Source: Bacteroidota bacterium
GTDB lineage: Bacteria; Bacteroidota; Bacteroidia; 2-12-FULL-35-15
Assembly (NCBI GenBank): GCA_947466965.1
Contig: CANIFU010000006.1
Coordinates: 1-64,000 of the forward strand
DNA: 64,000 bases
Reading direction: 5' to 3'
How positions within the stretch are numbered: position 1 is the first letter of the stretch; every line of letters starts with the position of its first letter. Below are positions 25,573-33,234 of this stretch, in pieces. The notes beneath the pieces were generated by a model. It saw nothing but the letters and a program-made list of their open reading frames with translations, made no database searches and was not told where the DNA came from. The position numbers and the translations under genes were made by a program.

Positions 25573-26118
25573 CTACCATTCAATTTTAAAGATATGACAG
25601 CCATTTGTTTCGTTTTTTTCCTGAATATGAGTGATTTGAATTTTTTCGATATTAAATCTTTTCCCAAGTCCTCTAATAAGTCCTATAACCATTGGTGTCA
25701 TTCCTTCTCTTTTAGATCTATATTCTAACTCAATAGAATTTGGTGTTTCATTTCTAGTACTAAATTGAGGTGCAACTAATTCGGGCATAATATTATTTAC
25801 GCGATTGTGCAGCATGTCAAGATTGTTTAAAAATTCAGGGAGGCTATTGCCTGCTAAATTTAGCATTTCTCCATAACCCTCGTTTGCAGTATAAAGAATC
25901 CAATATTCTCCAAATGCTTCCATGATAATATTTGACTCTGCTCCCAGAACCTTAGATGCATTATGAACTAAGCTATAGGTGAGGGAGTCTGGATAAGGTT
26001 GTAAACCTATAAAAAAATCATCTTCAAAATTAGATAGTTTTTTTATTTCAGCCCATTTGTCTTTACCGAATTTTTCGCAGACTAAATCTTGAATCGCTTT
26101 ATTAACAAGTCCGTACAT
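25573..26118 (-). CDS. H-NOX haem protein (nitric oxide / redox sensor)
   Basis: A 181-residue stand-alone H-NOX domain, the bacterial relative of the soluble guanylate cyclase haem domain. Haem-binding residues are visible: proximal His104 in LDMLHNRV, and the propionate clamp Tyr133-x-Ser135-x-Arg137 (YRSKR). The length and the MYGLVN start are canonical. Cysteines occur only at 14 and 174, so the Cys/His zinc site that gives some H-NOX proteins thiol-redox sensing appears incomplete. Such proteins bind NO and inhibit or activate a partner kinase. The kinase gene lies 187 bases downstream, a gap that may hold its own promoter. Confidence 0.95.
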   Translation of the reverse strand: MYGLVNKAIQDLVCEKFGKDKWAEIKKLSNFEDDFFIGLQPYPDSLTYSLVHNASKVLGAESNIIMEAFGEYWILYTANEGYGEMLNLAGNSLPEFLNNLDMLHNRVNNIMPELVAPQFSTRNETPNSIELEYRSKREGMTPMVIGLIRGLGKRFNIEKIQITHIQEKNETNGCHIFKIEW

Positions 26119-26308
26119 GTTTTATAATATTTATTTGATTTAAATTATTTTTTTTTAAAAATAGAATTTATTTTTGAAAAATAAAAGATAATTAGTATCC
26201 AAATATCATTTTTTTTAACAGGTTAATTTCGCCTAAAAATTGCTTTTATTTATTTATAATAGTACTTCGAAATTATTGATTTAATGCTAATTCTATCTGA
26301 TATTTGAT

Positions 26309-26316
26309 TAGATTTG
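26309..26316 (+). promoter_or_regulatory. Probable queE -7 promoter element
   Basis: TAGATTTG matches TAnnTTTG and stands 36 bases before the TTG start of queE. No clear -33 box is present. This 234-base gap between divergent H-NOX and queE genes shows no riboswitch-like fold that I can recognise. Confidence 0.35.
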
Positions 26317-26352
26317 TTTCCCATTATTATGCATATCAATAAATACTTTTAA

Positions 26353-26985
26353 TTGGAAGCAAAAGATAAAACATTATTAGAGCAAGGAATTGAATTGCCT
26401 TTGATGGAAGAATTTTATACCATTCAAGGAGAAGGATTTCACTCAGGAAAACCTGCCTATTTCATTCGTGTTGGCGGGTGCGATGTCGGTTGCCATTGGT
26501 GTGATGTGAAAGAAAGTTGGGACGCCTCTTTACATCCCCTTACCAAAACGGATCAGATTATTGAAAACGCGAGTGCATTTCCTGGTAAAGCAGTTGTTGT
26601 TACAGGTGGTGAACCAAGCATGTACAATCTCGAATATATAACAATGCAATTTAAGAATAAAGGGATACAAACATTCATCGAAACATCCGGAGCATTTTTA
26701 TTGACTGGTATTTGGGATTGGGTTTGTCTTTCGCCAAAGAAAACAAGTTCTCCTTTGCCTGAAAATTATAAAAAGGCCAGCGAATTAAAAGTGATTATTC
26801 ATAATAAAAATGATTTTGAATGGGCCGAAAAAAATGCTGCATTTGTTTCCCCGGAATGTAAATTATTTTTGCAGCCTGAATGGAGTAAGAGTAAAGAAAT
26901 GATGCCTCTTATTGTTGATTATGTGATGGCTCACCCAAAGTGGAATGTTTCCTTGCAAACGCATAAATACATGAATATTCCCTAA
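26353..26985 (+). CDS. queE: 7-carboxy-7-deazaguanine synthase
   Basis: A 210-residue radical SAM enzyme that converts carboxytetrahydropterin to 7-carboxy-7-deazaguanine in queuosine synthesis. The cluster motif is CDVGCHWC (Cys 43, 47, 50), preceded by FYTIQGEGFHSGKPAYFIRV, typical for QueE. VVTGGEP (near 79) is the SAM-binding glycine motif. It starts at TTG; no ATG is available ahead of the conserved FYTIQGEG. Other queuosine genes are not in the window. Confidence 0.94.
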   Translation: MEAKDKTLLEQGIELPLMEEFYTIQGEGFHSGKPAYFIRVGGCDVGCHWCDVKESWDASLHPLTKTDQIIENASAFPGKAVVVTGGEPSMYNLEYITMQFKNKGIQTFIETSGAFLLTGIWDWVCLSPKKTSSPLPENYKKASELKVIIHNKNDFEWAEKNAAFVSPECKLFLQPEWSKSKEMMPLIVDYVMAHPKWNVSLQTHKYMNIP

Positions 26986-27085
26986 TTGGAATGATAATTG
27001 AATTCGACTGTTCAACATGCTTATGTTTTTTTATATTCGTATTGAAATAAAGAGCTGTTTGACCATTTTATTTATAACATTTCCT

Positions 27086-29038
27086 ATGAAAAAAATTCTG
27101 TTTTTATTTACTACAATCTTCTTTTTTTCTTCTTGCATAGCGCAATTGCCTCCTGGGGAGTATACTTCAACAAATAAAAAAGCTATTTCGTCTTTTGAAA
27201 GTGCTGTTAAACTTTATCAGGCAGGAAAAGATGTAGATGCTGAAAAAGAGGTATTAAAAGCCATCGAAAAAGATGCTAATTTTATCGAACCTCATTTGTT
27301 GTATGCCGACATTCTTCAATATAGAAATCAAACAGAAAAGGCAATAGAGGAATATGTAAATGCAATTTCAATCAACCCCGGCTTCAATTTAGGCAACTTC
27401 TATAACCTTGCAACTCTTGAAGTAAGCATAGGACGATATGAAGATGCTAAAAAAGATTACGAACGTTATCTGAAAAAATTACACATCAATCCAGATACAA
27501 AGGAAGATGCGGAAAGAAATCTTGCGAATTGTAATTTTGCAATAAATGCAATGAAGAATCCAGTGCCTTTTGACCTCAAAAACATGGGACCAGCTATCAA
27601 TTCAGTTTTTGATGATTATTTCCCTGCAGTTACAGCGGATGAACAAACATTCCTTTTCACCCGGAATAACCGGACAGACAAAGTTCACCTACAAGAAGAT
27701 TTCTTAATTAGCAAAAAGAAAGATACTATTTGGGAAAGTGCTTCGCTTATTGGAAACGGCATTAATACAGAAGGAAATGAAGGCGCACCCTGCTTGTCGG
27801 CTGATGGACAACTTTTGTTTTTTGTTGCTTGCCAGGATAATGCTGTCGGAGCATATGCCGGAGGAAGAAAAGGTTTTGGAAGCTGTGATATTTTTTATTC
27901 CGGCAAAGTAGGAGAGAACTGGAGCAAACCTTATAACATGGGAAATATGGTGAACACGAATCAGTTTGAATCACAACCTTCTTTTTCAGCTGATGGCAAA
28001 TCCCTTTATTTTGTTAGTGCACGTGCAGGTGGGATAGGTGAGACAGATATTTATGTATCAACATTAAAACCCGATGGAAGCTGGGGACTTCCCAAAAACC
28101 TCGGTCCGCAGATCAACACTCCGGGTAAGGAAGAATCCGTATTTATACATCCAGATGGCAAGACGCTTTACTTTGGTTCGAATGGCCATGTTGGCATGGG
28201 GAAATTGGATTTATTCGTTTCACGCCTAAACGAAAAGGGGATCTGGGGAACTCCTGTAAACTTAGGATATCCTATTAATACTTATGGAGACGAAAATAGT
28301 ATATTGGTTGCCGCATCAGGTAACTTAGCCTATTTAGCATCAACAAGAGTTGGCGGATTAGGAGGCTTAGATTTATATCAATTTGATTTGTATGAAGGAG
28401 CCCGCCCCGGAAAAGTAACCTATGCAAAAGGAAAAGTGTATGATATAAAAACAAAGAAACCACTGGGTGCGCATTTCGAATTGATTGATCTGGAGACGGG
28501 AAATCTCGTGATGGAATCGGATGCAAATAGTGGTAACGGAGAATTTTTAATGTGTCTACCGATAGAAAAGAATTACATGTTGAACGCCTCTCATTCTGGT
28601 TATTTATTTTTTTCTGAAAACTTTTCATTGAAAGAATTGGCTGACCAGACGAAGCCATACCTTCTCGATGTTCCAATGGAGCCTATTGATTTACAAGGTG
28701 TGATGCAGTTGAAAAACGTATTTTTTGAAACGGCTAAATTTGATCTTAAACCCGAATCAAAAGCAGAATTAAATAAGCTGGTTTCATTTTTAAATGCAAA
28801 TAAAACGATCAGCGGTGAATTGAGTGGACATACAGATAATGTAGGTGATAAAAAAATGAATCAGGTACTTTCCCAAAACCGTGCAAAAGCCGTTTTGGAT
28901 TACTTGGTTAGCAATGGTGTTGACGCAAAACGCCTTACATTTAAAGGTTATGGCGATACAAAGCCAAAGGTGCCAAATGATTCTGATGCGCATCGCTATA
29001 TGAACAGAAGAACGGAATTCACAGTGTTAGCAAAATAA
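27086..29038 (+). CDS. PorE-like envelope protein: TPR, PD40 propeller, carboxypeptidase-like and OmpA domains
   Basis: About 650 residues. An exported start (MKKILFLFTTIFFFSSCIAQ) may be a lipoprotein signal, with Cys17 lipidated. TPR repeats cover about 30-155, and a WD40-like PD40 propeller about 170-440, with repeated F..D..LYF and T-D-IY or LDL-Y motifs. A carboxypeptidase-regulatory-like domain lies near 450-530, and an OmpA C-terminal peptidoglycan-binding domain at about 545-650 (SGHTDNVGD, NRAKAV, FKGYGDTKP, NRRTEF). This order matches PorE of the type IX secretion system of Porphyromonas gingivalis, which links the machine to peptidoglycan; similar proteins with other roles exist. 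The ATG at 27086 fits the signal sequence. Confidence 0.87.
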   Translation: MKKILFLFTTIFFFSSCIAQLPPGEYTSTNKKAISSFESAVKLYQAGKDVDAEKEVLKAIEKDANFIEPHLLYADILQYRNQTEKAIEEYVNAISINPGFNLGNFYNLATLEVSIGRYEDAKKDYERYLKKLHINPDTKEDAERNLANCNFAINAMKNPVPFDLKNMGPAINSVFDDYFPAVTADEQTFLFTRNNRTDKVHLQEDFLISKKKDTIWESASLIGNGINTEGNEGAPCLSADGQLLFFVACQDNAVGAYAGGRKGFGSCDIFYSGKVGENWSKPYNMGNMVNTNQFESQPSFSADGKSLYFVSARAGGIGETDIYVSTLKPDGSWGLPKNLGPQINTPGKEESVFIHPDGKTLYFGSNGHVGMGKLDLFVSRLNEKGIWGTPVNLGYPINTYGDENSILVAASGNLAYLASTRVGGLGGLDLYQFDLYEGARPGKVTYAKGKVYDIKTKKPLGAHFELIDLETGNLVMESDANSGNGEFLMCLPIEKNYMLNASHSGYLFFSENFSLKELADQTKPYLLDVPMEPIDLQGVMQLKNVFFETAKFDLKPESKAELNKLVSFLNANKTISGELSGHTDNVGDKKMNQVLSQNRAKAVLDYLVSNGVDAKRLTFKGYGDTKPKVPNDSDAHRYMNRRTEFTVLAK

Positions 29039-29066
29039 ACATTTGATAATATCTTCCGTAAATAAT

Positions 29067-29687
29067 CTACAAAAACTCCTCCAATGAACCCAATCCTTGT
29101 CGGATAATTTTAAACTCACCTTCACTACAATCAACAACGGTAGATGCTTCATTATTCCCATATCCACCTGCTATTACAATATCTACAATGTCTTTGTATT
29201 TATCATAGATCAATTCCGGATCTGTAGTATACTCAACTAGTTTATCATCATCGTGCACGGAAGAACTCATGATTGGATTACCCAATTGTTTTACAATTTC
29301 AAGACAAATATTATTTTTTGGAATTCGGATTCCTACAGTCTTTTTTTTATTTCTGAATAATTTTGGAACATTGTTATTTGCTTCCAGAATAAATGTGAAT
29401 GATCCAGGCAATGCTTTTTTCATCACTTTATAAACGGCAGTACTTATAGGCTTAGTGAAATTTGAAAGGTGACTTAAATCAGAACAGATAAAAGAAAAAT
29501 TGGCTTTTACAGGATCTATACCTTTGATTTTGCATACACGCTCAACCGCTCTTTGTTTATTGATATCGCAGCCTATTCCGTAAACAGTATCGGTGGGATA
29601 AATAACAACACCTCCATTTCGAAGGCATTCAACCACTTTTGAGATCTCATCGTAATTTGGTTTTTCAGGATTGATACGAAGAAGCAT
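29067..29687 (-). CDS. YrdC/Sua5/YciO family protein (L-threonylcarbamoyladenylate synthase-like)
   Basis: A 206-residue YrdC-fold protein. The N-terminal block VVIYPTDTVYGIGCD and the later VGIRIP and PIMSSSVH segments line the ATP and threonine-binding cleft of the family. True TsaC/Sua5 enzymes make threonylcarbamoyl-AMP for tRNA t6A. This sequence lacks the C-terminal Sua5 domain and looks closer to the YciO branch, whose activity is less clear. Bacteroidota often carry both, so a second copy elsewhere would settle the role. Convergent with the PorE-like gene. Confidence 0.85.
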   Translation of the reverse strand: MLLRINPEKPNYDEISKVVECLRNGGVVIYPTDTVYGIGCDINKQRAVERVCKIKGIDPVKANFSFICSDLSHLSNFTKPISTAVYKVMKKALPGSFTFILEANNNVPKLFRNKKKTVGIRIPKNNICLEIVKQLGNPIMSSSVHDDDKLVEYTTDPELIYDKYKDIVDIVIAGGYGNNEASTVVDCSEGEFKIIRQGLGSLEEFL

Positions 29688-29715
29688 TATTTATAATTTT
29701 AATTTAGCAAAATAA

Positions 29716-29766
29716 AAAATCCTGAACCCTAATGACTTCCATGAAGTGTTTAGGATCCAGGATTTA
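29716..29766 (-). terminator. Terminator of the transaldolase-like gene
   Basis: AATCCTG/CAGGATT and CCTAA/TTAGG pair across an imperfect stem, and on the minus strand the stem is followed by a T tract. It begins 14 bases beyond the stop codon of the aldolase at 29780. Confidence 0.7.
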
Positions 29767-29779
29767 AAAAATAGATATA

Positions 29780-30427
29780 TTATTTTTTAGCGTCAGCCAA
29801 AAATTGTGCTAATCCACTATCTGTTAAAGGATGTTTTAATAATGCAGTAATTGCGCTTAGTGGACAAGTTACAACATCTGCACCAATTTGAGCACAATTG
29901 ATAATGTGCATCGGATGACGAACGGATGCCGCTAAAATTTCTGTTTCGTATGCGTAGTTGTCATAGATCAAACGGATATCTTCTATTAAACGCAAGCCAT
30001 CGGTAGAAACATCATCTAATCTTCCAATAAAAGGGGAAACATAAGATGCACCTGCTTTTGCAGCTAACAATGCTTGTCCGGCTGAAAACACCAAAGTACA
30101 ATTTGTTCTGATACCTTTTTTAGAAAAATATTTGATTGCTTTTACACCATCTTTGATCATTGGTATTTTAACAACAATGCGTTTGTGAAGTTTCGCTAAT
30201 GCTTCACCTTCCTTTACCATTCCGGCAAAATCTGTAGCAATTACTTCCGCACTAACATCGCCAGTAACAATTTTACAAATGTCAACATAATGTTTAAGGA
30301 TGTTTTTTTGTCCTTTAATTCCTTCTTTAGCCATCAATGAAGGGTTTGTTGTTACGCCATCCAATACGCCTAAGTCTTGAGCTTCTTTGATTTGTGCAAG
30401 GTTTGCCGTGTCGATAAAAAATTTCAT
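29780..30427 (-). CDS. fsa: Fructose-6-phosphate aldolase / short transaldolase
   Basis: A 215-residue TIM-barrel enzyme of the short transaldolase (TalC/FSA) group. [13 protein letters not shown] and GVTTNPSL (about 24-31) are the signature, Lys87 in VVKIPM is the Schiff-base lysine, and SPFIGRLDD (about 140) is conserved. Members act as transaldolase in the pentose phosphate pathway or as fructose-6-phosphate aldolase; in Bacteroidota annotations both names are used, and sequence alone does not separate them. Monocistronic, with its own terminator. Confidence 0.93.
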   Translation of the reverse strand: MKFFIDTANLAQIKEAQDLGVLDGVTTNPSLMAKEGIKGQKNILKHYVDICKIVTGDVSAEVIATDFAGMVKEGEALAKLHKRIVVKIPMIKDGVKAIKYFSKKGIRTNCTLVFSAGQALLAAKAGASYVSPFIGRLDDVSTDGLRLIEDIRLIYDNYAYETEILAASVRHPMHIINCAQIGADVVTCPLSAITALLKHPLTDSGLAQFLADAKK

Positions 30428-30702
30428 AGTAGTTGGTTTTTTTATGTTATTTCGATGAAAATAAAGTAATCTTGTTTATTTGATAATTAAAAATTATAAT
30501 ATTTCACCCGAAACAACAGGGTTATATTCATCACAAATATATCCCAAAACGAAGTGATGTAAATTGAATGTGGAAAAGTCTTGATAAGTAGATGATAAAT
30601 TCATCGGAAAGCAATTGCTATTTTATTTTGCTTTTAAGAGTTCAATAATCTTTTTGAGAATTGAAAAACAACAAAAGAATCGGTTTATAAAAGTCAAAAA
30701 AA

Positions 30703-30798
30703 GGGGTAAGCTACTCATAGCACACCGCTCAACCTAATACCTTTGCTTGCTTCCGCACCTGGAGGGTTGAAGGGAGCTGGTTGTATGAGACTTACCCC
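30703..30798 (-). ncRNA. ffs: Small signal recognition particle RNA (4.5S-type)
   Basis: On the minus strand a 96-base RNA begins and ends with complementary GGGGTAAG and CTTACCCC. Its apical part, at 30744-30761, reads CAGGTGCGGAAGCAAGCA, which matches the universal SRP domain IV: a GGAA tetraloop followed by the AGCA of the symmetric loop bound by the Ffh M domain. The E. coli counterpart has CAGGTCCGGAAGGAAGCA. A TTTTTTT tract directly after the last base serves as terminator. The RNA pairs with Ffh and works with FtsY, encoded at 18099-19049. Confidence 0.93.
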
Positions 30799-30802
30799 AA
30801 CA

Positions 30803-30810
30803 CAAAAGTA
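30803..30810 (-). promoter_or_regulatory. -7 promoter element of the SRP RNA gene
   Basis: TACTTTTG on the minus strand matches TAnnTTTG and ends four bases before the first base of the RNA, the correct distance for a start at 30798. A TTTG further upstream is too distant (28 bases) to be a normal -33 box. Confidence 0.55.
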
Positions 30811-31004
30811 GGATTTTTTTTTGAAGTTTTGTGTATATTCAAAGAAAGTTTAATTTAATTTATTAAATCGTCATAAAAAGTGGATACTTGAATGTTAAAG
30901 GTAGAAGTTAAATTCACTTTGATTTTTGCCGAGAAATAATCAGTTATGAACATTGTTCCTGTTAAAAAAACGTAAGAGAATCACGTCTATTCGTATTTTG
31001 TATA

Positions 31005-31012
31005 TATATTTG
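31005..31012 (+). promoter_or_regulatory. -7-like element close to the glycosyltransferase start
   Basis: TATATTTG matches TAnnTTTG and ends 7 bases before the ATG at 31020. If used, transcription would begin within a few bases of the start codon and the mRNA would be nearly leaderless. There is no clear -33 box. Confidence 0.35.
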
Positions 31013-31019
31013 TGATGCT

Positions 31020-31970
31020 ATGAATATTTCAGTTGTTATCCCTTTATTTAACGAAGAAGAATCTCTGCCTGAACTTTGCGAATGGATCGAAAGGGTAATG
31101 AATACATTTTCCTATTCCTATGAGGTTATTTTAATTGATGATGGCTCCAGGGATCAATCATGGAGCATAATTGAGCAACTTTCTGCAAAAAATAGTAATA
31201 TTAGAGGAATTAAATTCCGCAGAAATTATGGTAAATCCGCTGCATTAAATGTCGGTTTTGAAGCAGTTGAAGGTGATGTTGTTATAACAATGGATGCTGA
31301 TTTGCAAGATTCACCGGATGAAATTCCAGAATTATATAAAATGATTGCTATTGACGGACTAGATCTTGTTTCGGGCTGGAAACAGAAAAGATTCGACCCA
31401 ATATCAAAAACAATTCCCACAAAATTATTCAATTGGGCAACACGAAAAGCCAGTGGAATTAATAATTTGCACGATTTTAACTGTGGACTAAAAGCATACA
31501 GTAAAGAGGTTGTAAAAAACATTGAAGTATACGGTGAAATGCACCGCTATATCCCTGTTATAGCAAAATGGGCTGGTTTTAATAAAATTGAAGAGAAAGT
31601 TGTTCAGCACCGCGAACGGAAATACGGGCTTACTAAATTTGGATTAGAGCGCTTTATTAACGGCTTTTTGGATCTAATGTCCATTACATTCGTTTCGAAA
31701 TTCGGCAAGCGTCCAATGCATATTTTTGGTCTATGGGGTACCTTGTCTTTTTTACTTGGAGGTGGCCTTTCTTTATTTCTAATTGCTGAAAAAGTATACA
31801 AATCTGCATATGCCATTCCTACACGAGATGTTACGGACAAGCCCTTGTTTTATCTTGCGTTAGTTGCAATGATAATTGGTACACAATTGTTCCTTGCTGG
31901 TTTTCTTGGAGAACTTATTTCACGGAGTTCATCTGACAGAAATAAATATCAGATTGAAAAGCGAATTTAA
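31020..31970 (+). CDS. Family 2 glycosyltransferase (polyprenyl-phosphate sugar transferase, GtrB/DPM1-like)
   Basis: A 316-residue GT2 enzyme. The catalytic domain (1-230) has VVIPLFNEEESL, LIDDGSRDQSW (near 40) and DADLQDSPDEI (near 93, the DxD metal-binding site). Two C-terminal transmembrane helices (about 232-256 and 270-295) match GtrB/DPM1-type enzymes that load a sugar from a nucleotide donor onto polyprenyl phosphate. The product would donate sugar to glycans or lipids outside the membrane. No flippase or acceptor gene is adjacent. It converges on the RsmI-like gene. Confidence 0.92.
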   Translation: MNISVVIPLFNEEESLPELCEWIERVMNTFSYSYEVILIDDGSRDQSWSIIEQLSAKNSNIRGIKFRRNYGKSAALNVGFEAVEGDVVITMDADLQDSPDEIPELYKMIAIDGLDLVSGWKQKRFDPISKTIPTKLFNWATRKASGINNLHDFNCGLKAYSKEVVKNIEVYGEMHRYIPVIAKWAGFNKIEEKVVQHRERKYGLTKFGLERFINGFLDLMSITFVSKFGKRPMHIFGLWGTLSFLLGGGLSLFLIAEKVYKSAYAIPTRDVTDKPLFYLALVAMIIGTQLFLAGFLGELISRSSSDRNKYQIEKRI

Positions 31971-32028
31971 TTAAGCATCACGCAGCAAGAGTTTTATAGT
32001 TTCTAAATCGTGTAATTAATCATTCTTC

Positions 32029-32748
32029 TTACTTATAAAGAAGAAAAATTGTTGGTCGTTTTGCAATTTCTGGAATCTGCTTTTTCCATTCCCCAATGCT
32101 TTTGGTTTTAATAAACTCAGAAGGTAAAGTAATATCGCAAGCAATGCATAATCGAGTTTTTGCTTCACAATTACTAAGGATATCATCCAAAATGTGCATA
32201 TTCCTGTATGGTGTTTCAATAAACAATTGCGTCTGACTTTTTTGAAAAGCAATTTTTTCAAGTTCTTTTATCTTTTTTATACGTTCACTTCTTTCCTTTG
32301 GCAGATAGCCATTAAAGGTAAATGATTGACCATTAAATCCGGATGCCATTAATGCCAATAGAATAGAAGAGGGTCCAACCAAAGGAACAACCTTTATATT
32401 ATTTGCATGGGCTAACCTTACAACTTCTGATCCAGGATCGGCAACACCTGGGCATCCCGCTTCGGAAATTACACCAATATTTTTTCCTAAAGAAATTGAT
32501 TTCAGATAGCTTGAAACATCTATAGATCCTGTATGCTGATTAAGCGGGTGTAAAACAATTTCTTGTAAGGTTTTTTTTATCCCGATCTTTTTGAGATAAT
32601 GCCTTGCTGTTTTTTCATTCTCAACAATATATTCATCAATAGTATTGATGATTTGATTTATTTTAACAGGAATTACATCTGCTGTTTCGGCAGTATCTCC
32701 AAGAGTTGTGGGTATTAGATATAGAATTCCTTTTTCAGTTATATTCAT
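32029..32748 (-). CDS. SAM-dependent methyltransferase of the tetrapyrrole methylase fold (RsmI-like)
   Basis: About 239 residues from the ATG at 32748, which begins right before the family's LYLIPTTLGD. Motifs include SEAGCPGVADPG (near 105), VPLVGPSSILLALMASG (near 130) and FIETPYRN (near 185). RsmI 2'-O-methylates 16S rRNA C1402. This form is shorter than typical RsmI and starts differently (LIPTTLGD rather than a VATPIGN-type start); Bacteroidota carry such an RsmI relative alongside true RsmI, so its target is uncertain. It lies 13 bases after the phosphatase gene in the same operon. Confidence 0.87.
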   Translation of the reverse strand: MNITEKGILYLIPTTLGDTAETADVIPVKINQIINTIDEYIVENEKTARHYLKKIGIKKTLQEIVLHPLNQHTGSIDVSSYLKSISLGKNIGVISEAGCPGVADPGSEVVRLAHANNIKVVPLVGPSSILLALMASGFNGQSFTFNGYLPKERSERIKKIKELEKIAFQKSQTQLFIETPYRNMHILDDILSNCEAKTRLCIACDITLPSEFIKTKSIGEWKKQIPEIAKRPTIFLLYK

Positions 32749-32761
32749 GTTATAATTTTTT

Positions 32762-33229
32762 TTAAGAAGTTCGTTTAAGTGCTTCAGCAATCGCTTCACA
32801 AGCATTATCTAATAAGATGAATACCTTTTCAAACCCTTGCTCACCGCCAAAATAAGGATCGGGAACCGACATGTTTGAATTCGGATAAATACAATTTAAG
32901 ATGAGTGTAACTTTTTTTTTGTCTACCTCAGTTCTTGCTAATGCAATCACATCAGAATAGTTTGAATGATCCATTACATAAATATGATCAAAATCGTCAA
33001 AATCAGAAACAATAAATTGTCTGGCTTTCAATTGCGAAACATCAACTCCATGTGATAAAGCGTTGGATATTGTTCGCCTGTCAGGATGTTGGCCAATATG
33101 ATAGTTGGAAGTTCCGGCAGAATCTATTTGAATGTCTATCTTAAATTTAATAGATTTCATCCTTAAAATTCCTTCTGCCAGGGGCGACCGGCAGATATTT
33201 CCTAAACAAACCATCAGAACTTTTGCCAT
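32762..33229 (-). CDS. Low-molecular-weight protein tyrosine phosphatase
   Basis: A 155-residue phosphatase. The P-loop CLGNICRS (Cys8 to Arg14) carries the nucleophile, and the general acid lies in VPDPYFGG near residue 123. It is soluble and cytoplasmic, and may control tyrosine phosphorylation linked to polysaccharide export, although no tyrosine kinase is nearby. It lies in a leftward unit: propeller kinase (5-base gap), this gene, then the RsmI-like gene. Arsenate reductase is excluded because the additional cysteines are missing; the real ArsC is at 42246. Confidence 0.94.
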   Translation of the reverse strand: MAKVLMVCLGNICRSPLAEGILRMKSIKFKIDIQIDSAGTSNYHIGQHPDRRTISNALSHGVDVSQLKARQFIVSDFDDFDHIYVMDHSNYSDVIALARTEVDKKKVTLILNCIYPNSNMSVPDPYFGGEQGFEKVFILLDNACEAIAEALKRTS

Positions 33230-33234
33230 AAGGT

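Larger units (their letters stand above)
30428..31019. other. 592-base intergenic region holding the SRP RNA
   Basis: Apart from the SRP RNA gene and its promoter at 30703-30810 and the promoter of the glycosyltransferase near 31005, I see no coding or RNA feature. The stretch 30428-30700 is AT-rich with no convincing hairpin or tRNA. Confidence 0.6.

Noticed and set aside
26119-26352. preQ1-type riboswitch before queE
   Set aside because: No compact C-rich/A-rich pseudoknot pattern is visible in the gap, which is mostly A and T.
32762-33229. Second arsenate reductase
   Set aside because: It has the phosphatase P-loop but not the two further relay cysteines seen in the true ArsC at 42246-42632.
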